The notes under the pieces were generated by a model. It did no database searches. It worked only from the letters and a program-made list of their open reading frames with translations, and was not told the origin of the DNA. Position numbers and translations under genes: made by a program. A DNA stretch of 36,895 nt from contig CAZGRP010000041.1 in NCBI GenBank assembly GCA_964527995.1, positions 1 to 36,895 of the forward strand, given 5' to 3'. Positions 7,618-16,003 of this stretch are shown one piece after another (the first letter of the stretch is position 1; the number at the start of each line of letters is the position of its first letter). This DNA comes from CAZGRP01 sp964527995 (GTDB taxonomy: Bacteria > Zhuqueibacterota > Zhuqueibacteria > Oceanimicrobiales > CAZGRP01).

Positions 7618-9609
7618 ATGTTCCTACTCATGGTTCATCTCCTGAACATTTCGGTGCAATTCGGCGGCCGCTATCTTTTCGAAGCTGCATCGCTGCACGT
7701 CCGCCGCGGCGACCGCATCGGACTGGTCGGGCCGAACGGTGCCGGAAAGACCACCTTGCTGAAAATTATGGCCGGCCTGGAACGACCTGAGGCCGGAGAG
7801 ATTCGCCGGGCAAAGCTCTTGACCGTCGGCTACCTGCCGCAGGAATCGGTTGCTCAGCGCGGACGATCTCTGGTTGAGGAAGCTCGCAGCGCTTATTCCG
7901 AGCTGATCGAAGCAGAGAAAGAGATGGATCGCTTGCGAGAGCAACTGGCGAGCGGCAGCGCCGACGACCCGAACCATGCCCGCATGCTGACACGCCTCGG
8001 GGAGCTGCAGAGCCGCTTCGAGCAGTTCGACGGTTTCAGCCTGGAGTCCAGAGTGGAGCAGGTGCTCTCCGGCCTCGGGTTCAGCAAAAAGGACTTCCAG
8101 CGATGCGTGGAGACTTTCAGCGGCGGCTGGCAGATGCGCATTGCCCTTGCTAAACTCTTGCTGCGCCAGCCATCGTTGCTGCTGCTGGATGAACCCACCA
8201 ACCACCTCGATCTCGACTCACTCCGCTGGGTCGAAAGCTTTCTGGATGCCTACCCCGGTGCCCTGGTGATCGTGTCGCACGACCGCGCTTTCCTGGATAA
8301 GCTCGTACGCCGCATCGTAGAGATCAACCATGGTCGACTGCAAACCTACGCCGGCAATTATTCTGACTACGAGCAGCAGAAAGCGCTGCGCCTGGCCCAG
8401 CAGCGCGCCGCCCTCAAGGCGCAGCAACGGAAGATTCGCCAGACCGAGGCTTTCATCGATCGCTTTCGCTACAAAGCCACCAAGGCCAGGCAAGTGCAGA
8501 GTCGCCTGAAACAGCTCGATAAAATGAGGGTCGTCGAAGTGGAAGAGGACGGCAAGCCTCTTCGTTTTCGCTTCCCGCCGGGGCCGCGCAGCGGCCGGCT
8601 GGTGGTGGAACTCCGGCAGGTGAGCAAGAGCTACGGCGACAAAGAGGTCCTTCGGGACGTCGACCTGACGCTGCAACGCGGCGAACGCGTGGCCGTGGTC
8701 GGGGTGAACGGTGCAGGCAAATCCACCCTGGCGCGCATCGTTGCCGGCCTCGAGCCGCTGACTGCAGGGCAGCGCCTGGTGAGTGCCAACCTGGTCACCT
8801 CCTACTTCGCACAGCAACAGACAGACAATCTCGACCCGGCATTGACCGTGCTCGAGACTCTGGAGACGGTGGCACCGGATGAGATGCGGCCGAGATTGCG
8901 CAGCCTGCTCGGATCTTTTCTTTTCTCAGGCGACGACGTACAGAAAAAGGTGAGCGTGCTGTCTGGTGGCGAGAAGAGCCGTCTCGTGCTGGCAAAGATG
9001 CTGCTGTTGCCGGCGAATCTGCTGGTGCTCGATGAGCCCACCAACCATCTGGACATCGCTTCCAAAGAGGTGCTGCGCCGGGCGCTGGCCGACTTCGATG
9101 GTGCGATGCTGATCGTCTCGCACGATCGCGCCTTCCTCGACGGCCTGGTTGAGCGCGTCGTCGAGGTGAGAGACGGCAGGGTGCGTTCCTTTCCCGGTGA
9201 CCTGCACGCCTACCTCTCCTATCGAGAGAAGGAAGCCTCCGAGGTCGAGGAGCAAGGCCGCCGGGAAGCGCCGCTGCGGCGGCGGGCTGCAGCCGTTAGC
9301 CGGAAAGAAGAAAAGCGGCGCCAGGCCGAGGAGCGCCAGAAACGGTATCGGGTGTTGCGCCCGCTTCAGGAGCAGGTCGCTGCGGTGGAAGAGCAGATCG
9401 AGCAAGCCGAGCAGCGTAAGGAGGATCTGGAGCGCGAGTTGGCGGATCCTGCCCTGTACGAGCATCCAGAACGAGCCCGGGCGACCTCGTGGGACTACAA
9501 GAGGGTAGAAGAGAGGCTGAGTGAGCTTCTGGCAAAGTGGGAGCAGCTCGTCGAGGAGCTGGAGCGGGTGCAGGCCGAGCTTGCAGGCAGCTCATCGAAC
9601 GATGGCTGA
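7618..9609 (+). CDS. ABC-F family ATPase (ribosome-associated type)
   Basis: Soluble protein of 663 aa with two ABC ATPase domains and no membrane segment, the ABC-F layout whose members act on the ribosome (translation factors or antibiotic protection). Domain 1 has Walker A GPNGAGKTT at about 38-46, signature FSGGWQMR and Walker B LLLLDEPTNHLDLDS. The linker is rich in Arg, Lys and Gln, as expected for the P-site tRNA interaction motif. Domain 2 has GVNGAGKST, LSGGEKSR and LLVLDEPTNHLDIAS. A long Glu/Arg-rich coiled coil forms the C-terminus, as in Uup/YheS-like members. Start choice: ATG 7618 has GGAAG 9 nt upstream; ATG 7630 (MVHLLNIS) fits the family start but has no ribosome-binding site. 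The subfamily cannot be settled by eye. Confidence 0.92.
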   Translation: MFLLMVHLLNISVQFGGRYLFEAASLHVRRGDRIGLVGPNGAGKTTLLKIMAGLERPEAGEIRRAKLLTVGYLPQESVAQRGRSLVEEARSAYSELIEAEKEMDRLREQLASGSADDPNHARMLTRLGELQSRFEQFDGFSLESRVEQVLSGLGFSKKDFQRCVETFSGGWQMRIALAKLLLRQPSLLLLDEPTNHLDLDSLRWVESFLDAYPGALVIVSHDRAFLDKLVRRIVEINHGRLQTYAGNYSDYEQQKALRLAQQRAALKAQQRKIRQTEAFIDRFRYKATKARQVQSRLKQLDKMRVVEVEEDGKPLRFRFPPGPRSGRLVVELRQVSKSYGDKEVLRDVDLTLQRGERVAVVGVNGAGKSTLARIVAGLEPLTAGQRLVSANLVTSYFAQQQTDNLDPALTVLETLETVAPDEMRPRLRSLLGSFLFSGDDVQKKVSVLSGGEKSRLVLAKMLLLPANLLVLDEPTNHLDIASKEVLRRALADFDGAMLIVSHDRAFLDGLVERVVEVRDGRVRSFPGDLHAYLSYREKEASEVEEQGRREAPLRRRAAAVSRKEEKRRQAEERQKRYRVLRPLQEQVAAVEEQIEQAEQRKEDLERELADPALYEHPERARATSWDYKRVEERLSELLAKWEQLVEELERVQAELAGSSSNDG

Positions 9610-9729
9610 GCCTCCGGCAGAACTGCCCGCGGATGGACTCGGAGGGGCACGGATGCAGCAAAGTGGATGGAGTTTCGAACCGCCCCGCTGATCGCGCCTT
9701 TGCCGGCTCGAGGCGCATTCTCTTTTCGC

Positions 9730-10893
9730 TCACAGCGAACCCTTCTCTCTCACCTTCTGCAGCTCCTTGCGCATCTTTTCCAACTTCTTCCTCTGCTCTT
9801 CCAGCGCCTTTTCCCGTTTCTTCAGTTCCTTCTCCATCTGCTTCAACTCGGTCCTCTTCTGGTCGTAATACTTCTCGAATTCCGCCTTGCTCCAGAAGCC
9901 GCGGCGCTCGAAATAGCCCCGGAAAAGCCAGTTGTGCTTCAGAGCTTCCATGTTCTCATTGAAGCTGAGCAGCCCCGAACGAGTCAGACGACTGAGGTCT
10001 TGCAGGTCCTGGGTGAATTGCACGAGCTGCTCCAGAGAGGCATCGAGACGGCCATACAGCTCATCATCGGAGACCAGCCGGCCGATGGTTCCATCGCCAT
10101 AGTGCATGTCGGCTATCAGCGACTGCAGCGAGTCCTGCACCGAGGTGATACTTGAAATCAGGAGCTGATGGATGTCATCTCGATAGATGAGAGCCCCCAG
10201 GGTGCCCTGGCCGGACTGGATTCTGTCGATCGTGGCGGCCAGCGAGTTACTGAGCTCCGTGAGCTGAGTGCCCAGCCGCCCGGCCTGCGAGGCGATATGC
10301 TGAAACACAGAGTCACCGCGGATGGTCATCGACTTCAAGGCCGTGTAGAGTTCATCGTCGTAGACCAGCCGGCCGACGGTGCCCTTGCCGCTGCGGATCT
10401 GCTCGGTGATTTCTTCCAAACTGCGTGTCACCCCGCGCATGTATCTGGCCGTCTCATCGAAGCTCGCCAGGATGGCATTGAGGGCCAGCGGGCTGCGGCT
10501 GCGCAACACGTCGCCGGCGTCGACAGCCTCCGCCTCAGTCGAGCCGCCGACGATCGAGACCACCTTGCTGCCAACCAGGCCCTCGGTTACAATCAGAGCC
10601 TCGGCGTCCTTACGAATGAGGTGTTTGGCGTCGCGATCGAGGCGGAAACGAACCAGCACCAGTCCTCCCGGGTGCTCGGGAAGCAGGATCTTTTCCACCG
10701 TGCCAATTTCGACTCCCGAGAGGCGCACCGGGGCACCCTCACGCAGTCCGGCGACCGTCTTGAATTCGGCGTACAGTGGAAAGGTCGATTCGAAGATCTT
10801 CTCTTTCTTGCCGAGCAGCAACACTCCGCTGACGAACAGAACGACACCAATCGACACAAACAGCCCCAGAATGATCAGGCGAGTTATTTTCAT
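9730..10893 (-). CDS. MCE/MlaD-family substrate-binding protein
   Basis: Lipid-binding component of an Mla-type ABC transporter, anchored in the inner membrane by one N-terminal helix (residues about 5-27) and projecting into the periplasm. The MCE domain covers about 36-118 (FKTVAGLREGAPVRLSGVEIGTV, then GLVGSKVVSIVGGS). Residues 150-315 are helical and contain three related segments of the form GxGTxGxLxxxDDxxY/H at about 170-183, 230-242 and 267-280. A highly charged coiled coil (340-385) ends the protein. At 387 aa it is much longer than E. coli MlaD (about 180 aa), though similar long MCE proteins are common outside Proteobacteria. Its start overlaps the ATPase stop by 4 nt (ATGA), so translation is probably coupled. 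No mlaB or mlaC homologue is seen. Confidence 0.9.
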   Translation of the reverse strand: MKITRLIILGLFVSIGVVLFVSGVLLLGKKEKIFESTFPLYAEFKTVAGLREGAPVRLSGVEIGTVEKILLPEHPGGLVLVRFRLDRDAKHLIRKDAEALIVTEGLVGSKVVSIVGGSTEAEAVDAGDVLRSRSPLALNAILASFDETARYMRGVTRSLEEITEQIRSGKGTVGRLVYDDELYTALKSMTIRGDSVFQHIASQAGRLGTQLTELSNSLAATIDRIQSGQGTLGALIYRDDIHQLLISSITSVQDSLQSLIADMHYGDGTIGRLVSDDELYGRLDASLEQLVQFTQDLQDLSRLTRSGLLSFNENMEALKHNWLFRGYFERRGFWSKAEFEKYYDQKRTELKQMEKELKKREKALEEQRKKLEKMRKELQKVREKGSL

Positions 10894-11645
10894 CTTAGTC
10901 CACCCTGCTTGTTGTCTGGCAGCCAGGCAAGAAAAGCACGCACGAAGGCATTGTCGCTTTGGGCCAGCTCGTCGAGCTGGCCGCGGGCCACGATCTTGCC
11001 CTGATGCAGAACGGCCACTTCATCGGCGGTGCGCGAGGCACTGCGCAGATCGTGGGTGATCGTAATCGCAGTCACGCCTTTTTCCAGTTTGGTGTTCTCG
11101 ATGAGGTCGTCGATCTCGGCCGCAGTGATCGGGTCGAGCCCGGTGGTCGGTTCGTCGTACAACATGATTTCGGGGTCCAGAACCATTGCCCTGGCCAGGC
11201 CGACTCGCTTCTGCATGCCGCCGGAGAGCTCGGCCGGGTATTTGTCCATCGTGTGTTCCATGTCGACGAAGCGCAGCTTCTCAGCGATGATGGCCATTCG
11301 TTCGCTTCGCGGCAGGCGGCGATGGCGGCGCAAATGGAGATCGAGATTCTCGGCCACAGTCAGCGAGTCGTACAGTGCCGCGTTTTGGAAGACGAACCCG
11401 ATGCGTTGTCGTACTCGATTGACCTCGTCGAGCCCGAGAGCGTTGACCTCCTGGCCGTCTACAAAGATTCGTCCTTCGTCCGGCTCGAGAAGGCGCACCA
11501 GGCACTTGAGCAAAACGCTCTTGCCGGTGCCGCTGCGCCCGAGCACCGCCAGCGTGCGGCCGCGTTCTACGTCGAGATCGACGCCACGGAGAACCTGGAG
11601 CTCTCCAAACGACTTGTGCAGGTTTTCAATCCGAATCATGCCCAT
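10890..11645 (-). CDS. mlaF: Mla-type ABC transporter ATPase
   Basis: Cytoplasmic ATPase of the phospholipid (MCE) transporter, 251 aa. It shows Walker A GRSGTGKS (about 35-42), the Q-loop region FVFQNAALYDSLTV, signature LSGGMQKRVGLARA, Walker B IMLYDEPTTGLDP and the H-loop ITHD. The NAALYDSLTVAEN and MQKRVGLARA stretches are characteristic of MlaF. Its ATG follows the permease TAA with no gap, and its end overlaps the MCE gene by 4 nt, giving the common order permease-ATPase-MCE. A second ATG two codons in (11639) is possible; neither has a clear ribosome-binding site, consistent with translational coupling. Confidence 0.93.
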   Translation of the reverse strand: MGMIRIENLHKSFGELQVLRGVDLDVERGRTLAVLGRSGTGKSVLLKCLVRLLEPDEGRIFVDGQEVNALGLDEVNRVRQRIGFVFQNAALYDSLTVAENLDLHLRRHRRLPRSERMAIIAEKLRFVDMEHTMDKYPAELSGGMQKRVGLARAMVLDPEIMLYDEPTTGLDPITAAEIDDLIENTKLEKGVTAITITHDLRSASRTADEVAVLHQGKIVARGQLDELAQSDNAFVRAFLAWLPDNKQGGLR

Positions 11646-12404
11646 TTAGCCAAAGAAAAAGATCGTCAGTTTGACCAGCACAACGTCCGCCAGGATGATG
11701 AGAAGCGAAGCGGAAACGACCGAGACCATGGCGGCGCGGCCGACGCCGCGAGTGCCGCCCGAGGCATGATAACCAGCGTAGCTGGCGATGGAACCGATCA
11801 GGAAACCGAAGACCGCGGTCTTGACCACCGCCGGAAAAACCAGATCGAAGCGCAGGAAGCGCACGGCCGAATTGAGGTAGAGTCTCAGGGACATGGGATT
11901 CTGGATTTGAACCGCGATGTAGCCGCCCACCAGTGCCAGCACGTCCATGTAGACCGTCAGGATCGGCAGCATGACGATGCATGCCAGGATTCGGGTGGTG
12001 ACCAGGTATTGGTACGGATCGAGCGCTCCCGCCTCCATGGCGTCGATCTGCTCGGTGACCCGCATGGAGCCGAGTTCGGCACCGATGCCGGCGCCGACGC
12101 GCCCGGAAACCACCAGACCGGTGATGATGGGGCCGATCTCGCGCAGCACGGCCACGGCGATCAGGCTCGGCAACAACGACTGGCCGCCGAAGCGCTCCAG
12201 CGTGCTGCTGGTTTGCATCGCCAGCACCATGCCGATCGCGACACCGGCCGCTGCCACCAGAAGCAGCGACCGCGTGCCGATCTCCTGCATCTGGTTGGCC
12301 ACTTCCTCCCACTCGTACGGCGGCAAGAACACTTTGCGGAAGAACCGGGCTGAGAACAGCGTGTACCGGGCAATTTCTTCCAGAAAATGAAGGATTATGG
12401 ACAT
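11646..12404 (-). CDS. mlaE: Mla-type ABC transporter permease
   Basis: Inner-membrane permease of the MCE lipid transporter, 252 aa. An N-terminal amphipathic segment is followed by about five hydrophobic helices. The MlaE signature is clear: QMQEIGTRSL, then GMVLAMQ, LREIGPIITGLVVSGRVGAGIGAELGSM in sequence (positions about 85-125), then EQIDAMEAGALDPYQYLV. The C-terminus LADVVLVKLTIFFFG is also typical. The ATG at 12404 has GAAGG 4 nt upstream; an in-frame TTG at 12428 is less likely. 171 nt separate it from the eRF1-like gene; this gap holds inverted repeats but no obvious independent promoter. Confidence 0.92.
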   Translation of the reverse strand: MSIILHFLEEIARYTLFSARFFRKVFLPPYEWEEVANQMQEIGTRSLLLVAAAGVAIGMVLAMQTSSTLERFGGQSLLPSLIAVAVLREIGPIITGLVVSGRVGAGIGAELGSMRVTEQIDAMEAGALDPYQYLVTTRILACIVMLPILTVYMDVLALVGGYIAVQIQNPMSLRLYLNSAVRFLRFDLVFPAVVKTAVFGFLIGSIASYAGYHASGGTRGVGRAAMVSVVSASLLIILADVVLVKLTIFFFG

Positions 12405-12539
12405 GGCACCTTCGCCGGAATTTGCCAAAAGAATCCCCAGAGCGGTGACGGGTCGCTCCGGGGACCTTCATCTGAAGGCCGGGTTCCCCCACCCGGATGG
12501 GATGGGAGTAGCCCGGCGCCTGGTTGACGAGTCCTGCGG

Positions 12540-12587
12540 CTGCGCTTCCTTCCCTTCAGCTGAACCGAGAACATCTCAGAAGCGCAG
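12540..12587 (-). repeat. Nested inverted repeat at the 3' end of the eRF1-like gene
   Basis: A perfect 9-bp inverted repeat (12540-12548 CTGCGCTTC with 12579-12587 GAAGCGCAG) spans the stop codon at 12576-12578. Its loop holds a 10-bp perfect palindrome, TTCAGCTGAA (12555-12564). There is no T tract. It may act as a processing or stability structure between the eRF1-like gene and mlaE. A smaller hairpin CCTTCA-TC-TGAAGG lies at 12465-12478. Confidence 0.4.
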
Positions 12588-13700
12588 GAAGCCGCCGATG
12601 TAGCCCACCTCTTCGAGCAGCGGGCTCTGAGTCACGTGTTCCACATGAACCCCCTGGTCGATCGCCTCCTCGACGGCGTCGTCTACAACGTCCGGGACCT
12701 TGGTCATCGGCCCGCCGCAGTTCGGGCACTGCTCCAGCCAGTCGGCGCTCAGATAGCCGCAATCGGCACAGCGGTACCCTGCGGCGGCGAAGCTCTCGGA
12801 GACGACCAGTTCGCTGATCCGCTCCTTCATCAACGCCTGCAGGGTGGGCTGCAAATGGGCCACAGCGTACCCTTCTTTGAGGGCCTCCAGGTACTGCTCG
12901 ACAACGGCCCTCTCTTCTTCCCGCTCATACTGCTGCTCGATGTCGCGGGCCTGGCGCAGAATTTCCTGCACCGTCATCTTCGGCGTCATCTCAATGGTGC
13001 CGGCGACCAGGTTCTGCAGTTCAAGTGGCAGAAAACGCTGGAACGCTGGCAACACCTCCTTCGGTGCCGCAACGATCAACAGATCGTACCCCTTGACCTC
13101 GAATCGCTCCCGCACCTCCTCTGCTACCCTGCGAAAATGCTCGTAGACGTTCTCCAGAACCTGTCGTTTCTTGCGCCACGGCGTGCGCTTCACGCGGCGG
13201 TCCAGATCTTTCCACTTCTCCTCCTGCTCGATCGAGCCGAGAAACATTTCGTAGATGCGAGCATTCTTCTCGTCCAGCGTGACCACGCAAAACGACTTGT
13301 ACTCGTCGAGCAGTAGCGTCAGCGGCCGCACGTAGGGAGAGAAATCGATCACGGCGACCTCTCGAGCCGACCGGGGCAGGGGATAGACCTGCCAGAATCG
13401 TTTGGCCTGACAGGAGAACAAGACGATCTGGCGAACATACTCGTCCTTGATCCAGCCTGGCACTTCTTCCGCCAAGAAGCGGCGAATGGCCTGGCGATCG
13501 GCGTCGAGAGCGGCTTTCTGTTCCTCAGTGTAGTCCGGCGATTCTTCGGCACGCGTCCATTCGCGCCCGAGGATTTCTTCGGCACAGCTGACGACATCGG
13601 TGCCGCTGAGTCCGCTGTCGACGTTTAGATAGAGGCTGGTGATCAGGTGCTGTCCGTCGGTCACTTCGTGAAGTTGTCGGAGCATTTCGCGGGTGATCAT
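12576..13700 (-). CDS. Bacterial eRF1-like protein (baeRF group) with C-terminal zinc ribbon
   Basis: A 374-aa protein of the bacterial group related to archaeal/eukaryotic release factor eRF1, thought to act on ribosomes or peptidyl-tRNA; the bacterial roles are largely uncharacterised. Seen here: an N-terminal domain beginning ITREMLRQLHEV with HLITSLYLNVD; a central RNase H-like domain with VVTLDEKNARIYEMFLGSIEQ; the stretch GYDLLIVAAPKEVLPAF; and a C-terminal domain with YRCADCGYLSADWLEQCPNCGG, a four-cysteine zinc ribbon. I see no GGQ motif, so peptide release by the classical mechanism is unlikely. The ATG at 13700 lies 11 nt after a very strong ribosome-binding site; an ATG at 13709 is too close to it (2 nt). 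It lies between ftsH and the mla genes on one strand. Confidence 0.78.
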   Translation of the reverse strand: MITREMLRQLHEVTDGQHLITSLYLNVDSGLSGTDVVSCAEEILGREWTRAEESPDYTEEQKAALDADRQAIRRFLAEEVPGWIKDEYVRQIVLFSCQAKRFWQVYPLPRSAREVAVIDFSPYVRPLTLLLDEYKSFCVVTLDEKNARIYEMFLGSIEQEEKWKDLDRRVKRTPWRKKRQVLENVYEHFRRVAEEVRERFEVKGYDLLIVAAPKEVLPAFQRFLPLELQNLVAGTIEMTPKMTVQEILRQARDIEQQYEREEERAVVEQYLEALKEGYAVAHLQPTLQALMKERISELVVSESFAAAGYRCADCGYLSADWLEQCPNCGGPMTKVPDVVDDAVEEAIDQGVHVEHVTQSPLLEEVGYIGGFLRF

Positions 13701-13707
13701 CCCGTCC

Positions 13708-13731
13708 ATCACCTCCTTTCCGTAAAAAGGA
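13708..13731 (-). promoter_or_regulatory. Extended Shine-Dalgarno masked by a hairpin
   Basis: On the minus strand AAAGGAGGTGAT (13719-13708) is fully complementary to the usual bacterial 16S rRNA 3' end. Immediately upstream TCCTTT (13731-13726) can pair with AAAGGA (13719-13714) over a 6-nt loop, hiding part of the site. This could tune translation of the eRF1-like gene. Confidence 0.55.
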
Positions 13732-13786
13732 ACGCAGCGGGGGCGAGAAGGTTCACCCGCAATGCCGGGCTGCTGGCCAGGGATGT

Positions 13787-13801
13787 GGGTGGTCACCACC
13801 C
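13787..13801 (-). repeat. Hairpin between ftsH and the eRF1-like gene
   Basis: GGGTGGT (13787-13793) and ACCACCC (13795-13801) form a near-perfect 15-bp palindrome 40 nt after the ftsH stop codon. No T tract follows, so it may be a partial terminator, a processing site or a binding site. Confidence 0.35.
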
Positions 13802-13841
13802 TCTCAATGGAGTGGCCAGCTCGGCGCCGCACCCGGTAGGT

Positions 13842-15812
13842 TCAGGAGGCCTGACCCTCGGGTGCGGGCGCGTCGTCCTCAGCAGGGTCGTCGCCGGTGT
13901 CCACGGCAGCGGTCTCAGCGACGGCCTTCGGCGGAGCGGCTGAGGGTACAGGTTCGGGTGTCGGCCTTGGCCCGAGGATTTCCTCGAGCTCCTTGCGGTC
14001 GACAATCTCCTTCTCAAGAAGAGCCTTGGCCAGCGCTTCCAGCCGGTCGCGGTGCTCTTTCAGCAGCGACAGGGCGCGCTGAAAGCACTGCTCCACGATG
14101 CGCTTGGTTTCCTCGTCGATGATGCGCGCCGTCGCCTCGCTGTACTCGCGGAACTGCGGCACGCGTCCCAGGAAGGGGTCCTCACCGTTTCTCGAATAGT
14201 TCAGGTGGCCTACTCTGTCGCTCATGCCATACATGGTGACCATGTTGCGGGCGAGCTGGGTGACCTTTTCGAGATCGTTGGCGGCTCCGGTCGACACGGT
14301 GCCGAAGATGATCTGCTCGGCGGCACGGCCGCCAAGGAGGGCCGTGATCTTGTCGAGGATTTCCTCCTGTGTCAACAGATACCGGTCTTCCAGCGGCGCT
14401 TGCAGGGTGTAGCCAAGGGCGCCGATGCCGCGCGGCACGATGGAAACCTTGTGGATCGGGTCAGCATAGCGCAAGAACCAAGCCACCGTGGCATGGCCTC
14501 CCTCGTGGTAGGCCACCACCTGACGCTCATGCTCATTGATCAGCTTGTTCTTCTTCTGGAGCCCGGCGATCACTCTCTCAATGGCTTCCTGGAAGTCCTC
14601 CATCTCCACTTTGTCTTTGCCTTTTCGCGACGCCAGCAGTGCCGCCTCGTTGCAGACGTTGGCGATCTCTGCCCCAGCAAAGCCCGGCGTCTGAGCAGCC
14701 AAGAGATGCAGGTCCACGTCCTCGGCAAGCGGAAGCCGGCGCGAATGGATCCGGAAGATGGCCTCGCGCCCGTTGAGATCGGGCTTGTCGACCACCACTT
14801 GGCGGTCGAAACGACCGGGACGGAGCAGGGCAGGGTCGAGGACGTCCGGGCGGTTGGTGGCAGCCATGATGACGACGCCGACGCTGGAATCGAAACCATC
14901 CATTTCAGAGAGGAGCTGATTCAGGGTGTTCTCCAATTCGTCGTGTCCTCCCATAGTGCCGGCCCGTCCGCGGCGGCGGCCAATAGCATCAATCTCGTCG
15001 ATGAAGACGATGCAAGGCGCCTTCATCTTGGCTTGGGCGAAGAGATCGCGGACGCGCGCTGCTCCGACGCCAACGAACATTTCGACAAAATCCGAGCCGG
15101 TGAGACTGAAGAAGGGCACATTGGCTTCGCCCGCAACGGCTCTGGCCAGGAGCGTCTTGCCGGTGCCCGGCGGCCCCACCAGGAGCACCCCCTTGGGCAT
15201 CTTGCCGCCGAGTCGCTGGTACTTTTCCGGGTTTTTCAGAAAGTCGACGATCTCCTTGACCTCCTCCACCGCCTCGTCGATGCCGGCGACATCGGCAAAG
15301 GTGATCTTCTGTTTGGCCGGATGCTCGGCATAGAGCTTGACACGTGCCTTGCCGAAGCTCATGACGTTCTGGGTCGGATTCATTCTGCGGAAGATGAGGC
15401 CCCAGATCACGATCAGCACCGCCAGCGGCAGGATCCAGATCACCAGCAGGTCCCAAAGCCAGTTGCTCTCGCGGGCGCCACGATATTCGACTCCAGCCTT
15501 CTGTAGATCTTCGACGAGCTTGTCGTCCTGCACGCGCACGACGGTGAAGTTTCGGCCGCGGAACTTCTGAAGCTCCTTGGGCAGCGGCTTGCCCAGCTTT
15601 GTGGCCAGCGAATCAAACGGCGCCTTCAGTTGGCCGCGGATGCGGTCCTTGCCGAGAACCACCTTCTCCACCCAGCCTTGGGCCACGAATTCGCGGAACT
15701 GGTTGTAGCTTATCTCAGGTGCTGGTGGGTTGGAGAGATACGAGTGGAGCAGCAGGAGCAGCACGATCATCATCAGGAAGTACCACAGCGAAAACTTCAT
15801 GTGCTTTTCCAC
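13842..15812 (-). CDS. ftsH: ATP-dependent zinc metalloprotease FtsH
   Basis: Membrane-anchored AAA+ protease for misfolded and regulatory membrane proteins, 656 aa. Two membrane helices (about 9-26 and 119-140) flank a periplasmic FtsH_ext domain. The AAA module has Walker A GPPGTGKT (213-220), the pore motif MFVGVGA (245-251), Walker B VFIDEIDAIG and the second region of homology ATNRPDVLDPALLRPGRFDRQ. The protease domain carries HEGGH at 436-440 in place of the usual HEAGH. The third ligand Asp should lie in the TGAANDLEKVTQLAR stretch. The tail after about residue 625 is a Pro/Ala/Glu-rich low-complexity extension. The GTG at 15812 is chosen because GGAGG lies about 5 nt upstream; ATG 15800 is an alternative. 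A promoter is predicted at 16004-16032. Confidence 0.96.
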   Translation of the reverse strand: MEKHMKFSLWYFLMMIVLLLLLHSYLSNPPAPEISYNQFREFVAQGWVEKVVLGKDRIRGQLKAPFDSLATKLGKPLPKELQKFRGRNFTVVRVQDDKLVEDLQKAGVEYRGARESNWLWDLLVIWILPLAVLIVIWGLIFRRMNPTQNVMSFGKARVKLYAEHPAKQKITFADVAGIDEAVEEVKEIVDFLKNPEKYQRLGGKMPKGVLLVGPPGTGKTLLARAVAGEANVPFFSLTGSDFVEMFVGVGAARVRDLFAQAKMKAPCIVFIDEIDAIGRRRGRAGTMGGHDELENTLNQLLSEMDGFDSSVGVVIMAATNRPDVLDPALLRPGRFDRQVVVDKPDLNGREAIFRIHSRRLPLAEDVDLHLLAAQTPGFAGAEIANVCNEAALLASRKGKDKVEMEDFQEAIERVIAGLQKKNKLINEHERQVVAYHEGGHATVAWFLRYADPIHKVSIVPRGIGALGYTLQAPLEDRYLLTQEEILDKITALLGGRAAEQIIFGTVSTGAANDLEKVTQLARNMVTMYGMSDRVGHLNYSRNGEDPFLGRVPQFREYSEATARIIDEETKRIVEQCFQRALSLLKEHRDRLEALAKALLEKEIVDRKELEEILGPRPTPEPVPSAAPPKAVAETAAVDTGDDPAEDDAPAPEGQAS

Positions 15813-15981
15813 GACACCCTCCTCCTCGATGGCCCGGCCAATTGAGATCCTCCCGTCCGGCGACTCGGCTTCGACTTCCTCTGCCTCGCGTTCGAGACCA
15901 TTCGCCAGAGCCGCCGTTCACGAAGCCCGGGCGTGTCGAGTTCTTCGTGTCAAGGATTCTGGATTGCTTCCGTCAAGAACC

Positions 15982-15993
15982 TCTGCGCGCAGA
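15982..15993. repeat. 12-bp palindrome next to a T8 tract
   Basis: TCTGCGCGCAGA is a perfect palindrome lying at about +4 to +15 of the predicted ftsH transcript, so it could be an operator. Read on the plus strand it is followed by C and eight Ts and resembles a small terminator, but no plus-strand transcript is known to end here. The rest of the 436-nt spacer 15813-16248 holds the two divergent promoters and a leader hairpin, and no gene that I can see. Confidence 0.4.
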
Positions 15994-16003
15994 CTTTTTT
16001 TTC

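Noticed and set aside
13787..13801. Rho-independent terminator after ftsH
   Set aside because: The hairpin is good but no T tract follows, so it is listed only as a repeat.
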